The notes under the pieces were generated by a model. It was not told the DNA's origin. It ran no database searches and saw only the letters and a program-made list of their open reading frames with translations. A stretch of DNA of 64,000 nucleotides from JAENVT01 sp039931555. GTDB taxonomy: Bacteria; Actinomycetota; Acidimicrobiia; Acidimicrobiales; Ilumatobacteraceae. Shown here one piece after another: positions 57,411 to 64,000 of this stretch (positions within the stretch are counted from its first letter, which is position 1; every line of letters begins with the position of its first letter). A program made the translations under genes and the position numbers. The stretch covers positions 1 to 64,000 of the forward strand of contig JBDTRP010000104.1 of NCBI GenBank assembly GCA_039931555.1, given 5' to 3'.

Positions 57411-57416
57411 TACCGT
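57411..57416 (+). promoter_or_regulatory. -10 element TACCGT, probable leaderless promoter
   Basis: TACCGT ends 6 nt before ATG 57423 of the DapA-family gene. Confidence 0.45.
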
Positions 57417-57422
57417 TCACTC

Positions 57423-58325
57423 ATGAGCGACTTGCAACTTGAAGGTGTGTACGTCCCCGTCGTCACTCCGTTCGATGCCAACGAAGGCCTCGATCTCTCG
57501 ACGCTGACGAAAGTGATCGATTTCTGCCTCGATGGTGGAATCCGCGGCGTGGTGTCGTGTGGAACCACCGGCGAGTACTACGCGATGTCGTCCGATGAGC
57601 GCAAGAGCGTGATGGCCCACACCGCAGAGGTTGTCGGCAAACGGGCGCAGCTCATCGCCGGCTGCAATGCAGGGTCGACTCGCGAAGCGATTCATCTTGC
57701 CGAGGCTGCGAGCACCATGGGCTACGACGCCATCATGCTGGCCGCGCCACCCACCTCGCTCCCGACCCAGCGCGAACTGGCGGCGCACTACCGCGCGGTT
57801 GCCGACGCCGTCGACAAGCCCGTCGTCCTGTACAACTATCCGGCTCGCGCCGGCGTGGAGATCGGCTTCGAATGCCTCGATGCCGTTGCCGACCATCCGA
57901 ACATCGTCGCCATCAAGGAGTCCAGCGGCGACTTCTCGCGGTTCTTGACGTTGCAGCGCACCTACACCGGAAACCTCGAGATCATGTGCGGCAGCGACGA
58001 CCAGGCTGCCGACTACTTTGCATGGGGCGTGCGCAGCTGGCTCGCGGGTACGGCCAACGTGCTGCCACGCCATCACGTCGTGATCATGAACACCGCCAAC
58101 GAGGGCAACTACGGGCTGGCGCGGCGGCAGTTCGCCGAGCTGCTGCCGTGGATCCAAAATATGGAGAGCGGCTTGTACAACTCGAAGGCGAAACTCGGAC
58201 TTGCTCATCAGGGTTTCGACTGCGGGCCGGTACGTGCACCGTTGCTGGGTCTCCCCGACGATGTCGCCGCGGAGTTCCTCGTCGTGCTCGACCACGCCCT
58301 GGCCGCACCGTTCGCCAAGGCCTGA
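57423..58325 (+). CDS. DapA-family lyase/deaminase (class I Schiff-base)
   Basis: A 300-aa TIM-barrel protein. Catalytic features are the GTTGEY loop (47-52), Tyr139 in YNYPAR, and Schiff-base Lys165 in IKESSGD. In this context it best fits delta1-pyrroline-4-hydroxy-2-carboxylate deaminase (hydroxyproline pathway) rather than dihydrodipicolinate synthase, since lysine-pathway genes are absent and hydroxyproline-type enzymes surround it. This is an inference. The start is ATG 57423 with a likely leaderless promoter. The proline-racemase-family gene begins 8 bp after its stop. Confidence 0.85.
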   Translation: MSDLQLEGVYVPVVTPFDANEGLDLSTLTKVIDFCLDGGIRGVVSCGTTGEYYAMSSDERKSVMAHTAEVVGKRAQLIAGCNAGSTREAIHLAEAASTMGYDAIMLAAPPTSLPTQRELAAHYRAVADAVDKPVVLYNYPARAGVEIGFECLDAVADHPNIVAIKESSGDFSRFLTLQRTYTGNLEIMCGSDDQAADYFAWGVRSWLAGTANVLPRHHVVIMNTANEGNYGLARRQFAELLPWIQNMESGLYNSKAKLGLAHQGFDCGPVRAPLLGLPDDVAAEFLVVLDHALAAPFAKA

Positions 58326-58332
58326 CCGCGCC

Positions 58333-59367
58333 GTGCGCTCGACGACTTCGTACACCGCGATCGAGGTACATGCCGAGGGTGAGCAGGGCACGTGCTACCT
58401 CGGCTCGGTGTTCGATGTGCCAGGTGACACGATGCGCGACAAGCTTCGTCACATCAACGAGGTCGACGACTCGATTCGCAAGTTCCTGTGCTTCGAGCCT
58501 CGGGGCCGACCGCAGACCAGTGCCAACCTGGTCTTCCCGTCGCGTGACCCGCAGGCCGACGCCGGGTTCATCATCTGTCAGGCCGACCGGGCCCACGCGA
58601 TGAGTGGTTCGAACACGATCTGTGTCGTGACTGCACTGTTGGAGACCGGCACCGTGCCGATGGTCGAGCCCGAGACACGGGTGGTGCTGGAGACCGCCGC
58701 TGGCCTGATCCAAGCGACGGCGACGTGCCGCGATGGGCGCTGCGAACGGGTGACGTTCGACGGGGTGCCATCGTTTGTCGAGGCGCTCGACGTGCCGCTG
58801 TTCGTTGCCGGCCTCGGCGACATCCGCGTCGATGTTGCCTACGGCGGTTGCTATTACGTGTTCGCGGACCCTGCACAGTTCGGTGTGAAGCTCGACCGCC
58901 AGAGTGCCCGCCAGGTCGTCGAGGCCGGCACCGCGATCTCGGTGGCGGCCCGTCAGTCGATCACTGTGCAACACCCCGAGATTCCCGAGATCGACTTCAT
59001 CTCCTACGTCATGCTGATCGGCGACGACGACCCTGCCAACGGCTCGCTACGCGGCGCGACCGTGCTCAGTGGACGGGTCGACCGGTCGCCATGCGGCACT
59101 GGCAACTCCGCCCGCCTCGCGTTGCTCGCAGCCCGTGGCAAGGCCGAGGTCGGGAGTCGTTTCATCGCCCGATCACTGATCGAGAGCGAGTTCATCGTCG
59201 AGATGATCGGCGAGACAACGGTGGGCGGGCGGGCAGCGGTGCTGCCGCGGATCTCCGGGCGCGGCTGGGTGGTCGGCACACGGACGAGCACCGTGGACCC
59301 CACCGATCCCTACCCGCTCGGCTACGTCCTCAGCGACGTGTGGGGAGACGAGGTCGGAGCGCTGTAG
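58333..59367 (+). CDS. Proline-racemase superfamily enzyme (Ser/Cys type)
   Basis: A 344-aa protein. The two catalytic positions are Ser91 in AMSGSNT (where proline racemase has Cys) and Cys254 in DRSPCGTGNSARL. Ser/Cys members of the superfamily occur among hydroxyproline epimerases and trans-3-hydroxyproline dehydratases, so exact activity is not decided by sequence. Other conserved parts are HINEVDDSIRKFLCFEPRG and AYGGCYYVFADP. GTG 58333 is chosen; a longer ORF start at 58201 is within the DapA gene. It is 7 bp downstream of the DapA-family gene, so they are an operon. Confidence 0.85.
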   Translation: MRSTTSYTAIEVHAEGEQGTCYLGSVFDVPGDTMRDKLRHINEVDDSIRKFLCFEPRGRPQTSANLVFPSRDPQADAGFIICQADRAHAMSGSNTICVVTALLETGTVPMVEPETRVVLETAAGLIQATATCRDGRCERVTFDGVPSFVEALDVPLFVAGLGDIRVDVAYGGCYYVFADPAQFGVKLDRQSARQVVEAGTAISVAARQSITVQHPEIPEIDFISYVMLIGDDDPANGSLRGATVLSGRVDRSPCGTGNSARLALLAARGKAEVGSRFIARSLIESEFIVEMIGETTVGGRAAVLPRISGRGWVVGTRTSTVDPTDPYPLGYVLSDVWGDEVGAL

Positions 59368-59374
59368 CTCGCGC

Positions 59375-60622
59375 TCAGCGCCAAAGAGCGCTGCGGTCGG
59401 GGTCGAACGCAGAGATGTCGGTGGAGCTTCGTCCGGTCATGATCAGCTCCGAGATCGCCACGCCGGTCGGAGGGGCCAGGGTGAGACCGAACATCCCGTG
59501 GCCGGCACCGACGACGACGTTGAGCCACCGCTTGGGCCGGCCCAGGAACGGCAACCCGTCGGCACTCATCGGGCGGGACCCGGCCCAGGTGTCGAATCGC
59601 TCATCCCACTCGAGATCGAGGAACTTGCGCATCGAGGTGATGATCGATTCGACCCGTCGCGCATCGAACGGTGGGTGATCGCCGCCGAACTCCATGGTGC
59701 CGCCGAGGCGGATGCGGTCGTCGAACGGTGTCGCCACAGCGTGAACCTCCTCGAAGATCACCGGCTGCTGCAAGCCCTGCGACGTGGGGAGGCCGACGTT
59801 GTAACCCTGGCCCGGGATGACCGACAGCCGCAGATCGAAATTCTTGGCGAGCAGGCGCGACCCGGCGCCGGCCGCCAGCACGAACTCCTCGCCGTCGACG
59901 GTTCCGCTCGATGTCTCGAGGGAACGAATGCGGTCGTCAGATGAGACGACACGGGTGATCTCGGTGTGCTCGAGGAACCGTGTGCCACGGGTTCGCAGGA
60001 TCTCGATCACCGAGTCGACGTACCGGCGCGGGTCGATGGACCGGTCGCCGGGCATCACCAGACCGGCGCGAACGTGGTCGGTGATCGCAGGCGCGAGGCG
60101 GCGGATCTCGTCACCGTCGACGACGCGGTCGGGGATGCGCGCCCCGAAATCGACCATCGGCTGCAGCGCCTTGAAGTGATGCTCTGCCTTGGCCACGTCG
60201 TGATACGGCACCAGGAGCTCGCGACCGAGCGTGACGGCTGCGCCCTGGCTGGTGAGGCGCTCCAATACCGCTGAACTGTTGCGATTGAACTCGGCAAGCG
60301 CAGCGCGACCCGATTGGTAGCGCGCCGCAGTGCAGTTGCGGGCAAATGTCAGCAACCACGGGGCCATCCGAGGGATTGCCTTCGGCAGGATGCGCAAGGC
60401 CCGCGCCGGGTCGCGCATCGACTTGAGGGCATTGCCGATCGCTCCGGGCGCCGGCAGCGGCTCGACGATCGCCGTGCACACGAATCCGGCATTGCCTCGG
60501 GCCGCCCCGCTGCCGAGCGCGGCGCAGTCGACGATGGTCACATCGGCGCCAGCCTCCGTGAGGAACAGTGCCGACGACAGGCCGACGAGGCCACCTCCGA
60601 CGATCACGACGGTCTTGCTCAC
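59375..60622 (-). CDS. FAD-dependent D-amino-acid dehydrogenase-like (DAO family)
   Basis: A 415-aa flavoprotein similar to DadA or D-hydroxyproline dehydrogenase alpha-type proteins. The Rossmann start is VVIVGGGLVGLSSALFLTEAG; ARGNAGFVCTAIVEPLPAPG follows, and the C-terminal part has GAGHGMFGLTLAPPTG. A membrane anchor is not evident. It is translationally coupled (4-bp overlap) to the ornithine-cyclodeaminase-family gene upstream. It is convergent with the proline-racemase-family gene with a 7-bp gap. With an epimerase it could oxidise cis-4-hydroxy-D-proline to a pyrroline. Confidence 0.85.
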   Translation of the reverse strand: MSKTVVIVGGGLVGLSSALFLTEAGADVTIVDCAALGSGAARGNAGFVCTAIVEPLPAPGAIGNALKSMRDPARALRILPKAIPRMAPWLLTFARNCTAARYQSGRAALAEFNRNSSAVLERLTSQGAAVTLGRELLVPYHDVAKAEHHFKALQPMVDFGARIPDRVVDGDEIRRLAPAITDHVRAGLVMPGDRSIDPRRYVDSVIEILRTRGTRFLEHTEITRVVSSDDRIRSLETSSGTVDGEEFVLAAGAGSRLLAKNFDLRLSVIPGQGYNVGLPTSQGLQQPVIFEEVHAVATPFDDRIRLGGTMEFGGDHPPFDARRVESIITSMRKFLDLEWDERFDTWAGSRPMSADGLPFLGRPKRWLNVVVGAGHGMFGLTLAPPTGVAISELIMTGRSSTDISAFDPDRSALWR

Positions 60623-61572
60623 GAGATCTCCAGGATTCCCGCTGCTTCCGCAGCGCGTTGGGCGATCGCCAGGTCCTGGACAGCCAGCCCGACGCTCTTG
60701 AACAAGGTGATCTCGTCGGCCGATGTACGGCGGAGTCGACCGCCGGCCAGATCGGTCAGGTCACCGGCGATTTGGTCCCACGACCACACGCCCTCTTCCA
60801 CCGCGAGGTGCAGGTCGCCGGCTTCGGCATGTGCCGCGGCGATGTCGTCGACAGCAACCGTCGACGCGGCCACCAGATCGGCCGCGACCTCGCGCAGATC
60901 GAGGCGGTACGAGCCGACCAGGTTGAGGTGGGTGCCTGGGCGCACCTCGGCGAGGCCGAACAGCGCATGGTCGGCGCGCGTCGCCGCGCAGACGATGTCG
61001 CAGGACGCTGCATCGGCATAGCTGCCGGCCAGCGCCGGCTCACCCGCAGCGACCAGCTCATCGACAACGCGCGACACGTGCGCCGGGGTGCGGCCGGCGA
61101 CCACGACGCGATCGATGTCGGGTCGGACGACACGCATGGCATGCAGGTGGGCGATGGATTGCGGGCCGGTACCGACCAGCCCGACCGACCTGGCATCGGC
61201 ACGGGCCAGCGCGTCGGTCGCCAGTGCCGAGATCATTGGTGTTCGCAGTGTCGTCAGCGCGGCTCCGTCGAGCAGTGCGATGAGCTGGCCGATACGCATG
61301 TCGAACAACACGTAGACGCCCTGGATGATCGGTAGCCCGCGCTGCGGGTTTGCCGGCTGGATGCCGACCAGCTTCACGCCGGCGACGTCGGCCGCAACGG
61401 CAGGCATCACCAGGAATTCGCCGCCGCCCGCGCTGGAATGCACGCGGTCGACGTGCGATGGGGCGGTCGCGAAGCACCGTCGCAGCGCCGTCAGCGCATC
61501 GGTCAAGGGAACGAGCCGGAACAACTCGTCGGCGTCGATGTACGGCACTGTGCTCTGCATCAGAGCGATCAT
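60619..61572 (-). CDS. Ornithine-cyclodeaminase/mu-crystallin family protein (pyrroline-2-carboxylate reductase-like)
   Basis: A 317-aa NAD(P)-binding protein. Conserved parts are GGGEFLVMPAVAADVAGVKL, the Rossmann region ARSVGLVGTGPQSIAHLHAM and GDLHLAVEEGVWSW. The Lys in GVKLVGI is the substrate-binding Lys. In hydroxyproline clusters such proteins reduce delta1-pyrroline-2-carboxylate to proline. That activity is likely here, given a proline-racemase-family neighbour. The start at 61572 (MIALMQST) is weakly supported by a TAGCTG 7 nt upstream; 61560 is an alternative. The downstream FAD oxidase gene overlaps its stop by 4 bp. Confidence 0.8.
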   Translation of the reverse strand: MIALMQSTVPYIDADELFRLVPLTDALTALRRCFATAPSHVDRVHSSAGGGEFLVMPAVAADVAGVKLVGIQPANPQRGLPIIQGVYVLFDMRIGQLIALLDGAALTTLRTPMISALATDALARADARSVGLVGTGPQSIAHLHAMRVVRPDIDRVVVAGRTPAHVSRVVDELVAAGEPALAGSYADAASCDIVCAATRADHALFGLAEVRPGTHLNLVGSYRLDLREVAADLVAASTVAVDDIAAAHAEAGDLHLAVEEGVWSWDQIAGDLTDLAGGRLRRTSADEITLFKSVGLAVQDLAIAQRAAEAAGILEIS

Positions 61573-61636
61573 TGCAGGCCAGCTACGGTTCGTGCATGTC
61601 TGACGTTTGGTACGAGGCCGTCGGTGTAAGTCAGTG

Positions 61637-63055
61637 ATGACACTGCGATTGATCGCAGGGGTCGATTCGTCGACGCAGAGCACGAAGGTCGAGGTTCGCA
61701 ACGTCGAGACGGGTGAGGTCGTCTCGAGGGGCACGGCGCCCCACCCAGCGACGACGCCTCCTCGATCCGAACAGGATCCGAATGCGTGGTGGTCGGCATT
61801 CGAGGCGGCCTGGGCCGCTGCGGGCTCGCCGGCCGTCGAGGCGATCAGCGTTGCCGGACAGCAGCACGCGATGGTGGTGCTCGATGCCGACCGCAACGTG
61901 ATTCGACCGGCCAAGCTGTGGAACGACACTGAGACGGCCCCCGACGCGGGATGGCTGCTGAAGCAGCTCCCCGGAGGCGCGTCCGATTGGGCCGCTGCGG
62001 TCGGCAGCGTGCCGGTCGCCGCCTTCACGGTGACCAAGCTGAGCTGGCTGCACCGCACCGAACCCGAGCAGTGGGCCAGGTTGGCCCACGTCGTGCTGCC
62101 CCACGATTGGATGACGTTGCGCCTGACGGGCAATCTGGTCACCGACCGCGGCGATGCGTCGGGCACCGGGTACTGGTCTCCATCGTCGGGAGAGTATCGA
62201 TGGGACATCTTGTCGATCATCGACAAGGATCGCGACTGGTCGAACGTGCTGCCACGAGTCGCCGGGCCGACCGAGGTGGTCGGCGAGTGGAACGGCGCCA
62301 AGGTGGCCTGCGGCACCGGTGACAACATGGCGGCCGCACTCGGGTTGGGCCTCCAGCCGGGTGTTGCCGTTGTCTCCCTCGGAACCTCCGGTACGGCCTA
62401 TGCCCTCAGTGATCGATCGACGCACGACACATCGGGTGCCGTAGCCGGGTTCGCCGACGCGACCGGCTGCTTCTTGCCGTTGGCTTGCACGCTCAACGCA
62501 ACCAAGGTGACCGACGCGATTGCCCGACTACTCGGTGTCGACCACACCGAGTTCGACCGCCTCGCCCTGTCGGTGTCATCCGGGGCGGGCGGGCTGACGC
62601 TGCTGCCGTACTTCGACGGCGAGCGGACACCGAACCTCCCCAAGGCGACCGGCCTCCTGGCCGGGCTGCGCAGCGATGCTTCTCGCGAGCAGATGGCCCG
62701 AGCCGCCGTCGAGGGCGTCGTCTGCGGGTTGTTGGATGCGCTCGACGCGCTCGGCAGCGTTACCCCGTTGAGCTCTGTGCGCCTGGTCGGTGGCGGGGCA
62801 CGCAGCGCTGCGTTCCGCCATGTGGTCGCCGAACTGTGCCGTCTTCCCGTCTCGTTGGCCGACGCAGACGAGGCGGTGGCAACCGGCGCCTGCGTGCAGG
62901 CTGGCGCGATCGCCCTCGACGTCGCGCACGCGGAGGTCGCCGAGCGCTGGGGCCTGGGCGTTGGTACGGCACTCGATCATCCGGGAGGTGACACGGGCGG
63001 CGTACGGGATCGTTACGCCGAACTGCGCACAGCAACCCACCCGTCGACGGCGTGA
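61637..63055 (+). CDS. xylB: Xylulokinase (FGGY family)
   Basis: A 472-aa carbohydrate kinase. The N-terminal phosphate motif is GVDSSTQSTKVEV, the substrate domain has AISVAGQQHAMVVLD and KLWNDTETA, and the C-terminal domain has TGDNMAAALGLGL, SLGTSGTAYAL and RLVGGGARSAAFRHV. This matches D-xylulokinase rather than glycerol kinase. ATG 61637 is used. No xylose isomerase or sugar transporter is adjacent, so pathway context is missing. The stop overlaps the start of the J-domain gene by 4 bp. Confidence 0.85.
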   Translation: MTLRLIAGVDSSTQSTKVEVRNVETGEVVSRGTAPHPATTPPRSEQDPNAWWSAFEAAWAAAGSPAVEAISVAGQQHAMVVLDADRNVIRPAKLWNDTETAPDAGWLLKQLPGGASDWAAAVGSVPVAAFTVTKLSWLHRTEPEQWARLAHVVLPHDWMTLRLTGNLVTDRGDASGTGYWSPSSGEYRWDILSIIDKDRDWSNVLPRVAGPTEVVGEWNGAKVACGTGDNMAAALGLGLQPGVAVVSLGTSGTAYALSDRSTHDTSGAVAGFADATGCFLPLACTLNATKVTDAIARLLGVDHTEFDRLALSVSSGAGGLTLLPYFDGERTPNLPKATGLLAGLRSDASREQMARAAVEGVVCGLLDALDALGSVTPLSSVRLVGGGARSAAFRHVVAELCRLPVSLADADEAVATGACVQAGAIALDVAHAEVAERWGLGVGTALDHPGGDTGGVRDRYAELRTATHPSTA

Positions 63056-63585
63056 GCGCAGACCCATTCGAGGTCCTGGGTGTCAGACACGACGCCACGC
63101 TCGCTGAGGTTCGTTCGGCGCGTCGCCGGCTGGCGGCCGAGTTCCATCCCGACCACGGCGGCGATGCCGCTCGGATGGGCGAGATCAACGCTGCGTTCGA
63201 TGCCGTCGAGTTCCAATTGCTGCATCCGCAACCTGAGTCCGTTTCAGCGCCGCCTGCAACGGCTCCCGAGGAAGCCGTGCCTCCCCGTCGCTACCAGGGT
63301 GTCCAGTACGACGCGCCATCGTTCACCATCGACACCTTGCCGGCCGAGGCCTTCGAGGCCTTGTTGGTGGTGACCTCGTGGATGGGTGAGGTCTTGGTCG
63401 ACGACCCGCCATACTTGCTCGAGGTCCACCTCACGGATCCTGCGCCGTGCTGGTGCCGGCTCGATCTCGTGCCCGACGCGGGTGGCAGCACGGTGACCCT
63501 GACGGTGGCCTCGATCGGTGGCGACCCCGCTCCCGATGTCGAAGACGTCCGCGACCGTTGGGTTGCCAACCTGAATCAGCTGTGA
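63052..63585 (+). CDS. J-domain protein, 177 aa
   Basis: Residues ~3-60 form a J domain (DPFEVLGVRHDATLAEVRSA and FHPDHGG, with the conserved HPD), which should stimulate an Hsp70. After a Pro-rich linker (~60-85), a C-terminal domain of unknown type (~90-177; TIDTLPAEAFEALLVVTSWM) has no zinc-finger or Gly/Phe region. GTG 63052 overlaps the xylB stop. It is not the classical DnaJ and has no hsp70 neighbour. The role of the C-terminal domain is unknown. Confidence 0.8.
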   Translation: MSADPFEVLGVRHDATLAEVRSARRRLAAEFHPDHGGDAARMGEINAAFDAVEFQLLHPQPESVSAPPATAPEEAVPPRRYQGVQYDAPSFTIDTLPAEAFEALLVVTSWMGEVLVDDPPYLLEVHLTDPAPCWCRLDLVPDAGGSTVTLTVASIGGDPAPDVEDVRDRWVANLNQL

Positions 63586-63683
63586 GTCGGATCGCGCGGA
63601 CAGAGCAACACCGGGCTCACACCGCTTCGAAGTTCGAGCGACCGTGAGTCGGATCGCGCGGGTCGGCGAGCGATCGGGCTCAC
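63582..63683. repeat. Two tandem GTGAGTCGG... repeats between convergent genes
   Basis: Units at 63582-63620 and 63644-63683 both start GTGAGTCGGATCGCGCGG and end GGGCTCAC, giving GTGAG/CTCAC arms. Unit 2 also contains inner arms GATCGC and GCGATC, so it folds as a nested hairpin. The period is 62 bp. They lie between the J-domain gene and the Sua5 gene and overlap both stop codons, so they probably act as a terminator. Compare the pair at 52435-52536, which also has TGTGAGT and ATCGCGC. Confidence 0.6.
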
Positions 63684-64000
63684 AGCCCGTGATCGGGCGA
63701 GTTGGAGGACGAGGAGGCGGCGGCGGCCTTGGTGAGGCGGTCGCGGATCGCGTGACCGAGGCCGCGGGCAGGCGGGAGGACAGCGACCACGGTGCCCACG
63801 TGGCGATCGTCGGCGTCGCGCAAACGGCTGTACAACGACCGGGCGTATCGCACGACGTCGGCATCGTCGAGGACCTCGCTCCCCGAACGGTCAGCGGCTA
63901 GGGCCTGGGCTTCGGCAGGCGTCGATGCCAGCACCACACTGCACCTCGGCGCGTAGTGCGATTCGAGCATCCCGGGTGCACGACTCGGCCCGTCGGGGTC
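63680..64000 (-). CDS. Threonylcarbamoyl-AMP synthase (Sua5/TsaC), C-terminal part; start beyond the window
   Basis: The visible 106 aa correspond to the Sua5 C-terminal domain: APGMLESHYAPRCSVVLAS is the linker-end motif, and the last part has RGLGHAIRDRLTKAA, the family's C-terminus. It should contribute to threonylcarbamoyladenosine (t6A) modification of tRNA. The catalytic YrdC domain lies off the right edge. The end is a Ser/Ala-rich tail (AAASSSSNSPDHGL). The stop at 63680-63682 lies in a repeat arm. Confidence 0.8.
   Translation of the reverse strand, partial: DPDGPSRAPGMLESHYAPRCSVVLASTPAEAQALAADRSGSEVLDDADVVRYARSLYSRLRDADDRHVGTVVAVLPPARGLGHAIRDRLTKAAAASSSSNSPDHGL

Noticed and set aside
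1..64000. Mobile elements, prophage or integrase genes
   Set aside because: No transposase, integrase, phage structural gene, terminal inverted repeats or att-like duplications were seen.

Overview
The window is 64 kb of GC-rich, gene-dense DNA from a high-GC actinobacterium. An Acidimicrobiia (Ilumatobacter-like) origin fits the mix of enzymes: a eukaryotic-type NADP isocitrate dehydrogenase, a mitochondrial-type aconitase, a complete Liv-type ABC transporter, many fatty-acid enzymes, and an actinobacterial-type CtaA. This placement is an inference, because no rRNA or other marker gene is present. Many genes carry a TANNNT hexamer 6-8 nt before the start codon, which is the usual signature of leaderless mRNA in Actinobacteria. 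No tRNA, rRNA, CRISPR array, transposase or phage gene was found.

Layout. (1) 1-4.5 kb: small stress-type genes (ferritin-like, GlcG/HbpS-like, DUF2007, VOC), two decayed genes and two DosR/DevR-like operator boxes. (2) 4.5-10.1 kb: N-acetylhexosamine kinase and GH4 glycosidase, aldo/keto reductase, EamA permease, alkylsulfatase-like metallo-hydrolase. (3) 10.1-23 kb: lytic transglycosylase, acyl-CoA dehydrogenase, icd, a protein with a PEP-synthase-type swivelling His domain, quinone oxidoreductase, a three-gene operon (response regulator, histidine kinase, membrane-anchored sulfite-oxidase-type molybdoenzyme), a CcdA fragment, gltA and an acyl-CoA carboxylase subunit. (4) 23-30.3 kb: lipid block with LysR, HAD-PlsC fusion, patatin, DUF1295 protein, acyltransferase and acyl-ACP desaturase, with a TetR-type operator between the last two. 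(5) 30.3-38.7 kb: aconitase, GntR regulator, crotonase, methyltransferase, a TetR-SnoaL fusion and ctaA. (6) 39-49.6 kb: a CGNR regulator with an FtsX-type exporter, then livKHMGF. (7) 49.6-63.6 kb: amino-acid catabolism that looks like a hydroxyproline/proline-analogue region, ending with xylB and a J-domain protein. A partial Sua5/TsaC gene closes the window.

How the genes work together. icd and acn share a 19-bp direct-repeat element, ACAAG-N4-ATACAAGTGA, close to their promoters. The acn copy lies between acn and a divergent GntR gene, so that GntR protein is the natural candidate for a TCA-cycle regulator. gltA has a different inverted repeat over its probable -10. The region at 51-62 kb holds an enolase-superfamily enzyme, two FAD amine oxidases, a DapA-family lyase, a Ser/Cys proline-racemase-family enzyme and an ornithine-cyclodeaminase-family reductase. 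Together these can be assembled into 3- and 4-hydroxyproline breakdown routes, with an agmatinase-family hydrolase, a DUF1989 protein and an EamA permease beside them.

Most unusual points: the shared TCA element, two medium-chain dehydrogenase genes reduced by internal deletions, a TetR regulator fused to a SnoaL domain, a CGNR regulator with no standard start codon, the single-chain double ABC ATPase, two pairs of tandem intergenic repeats, and several operator-like or hairpin intergenic sites.
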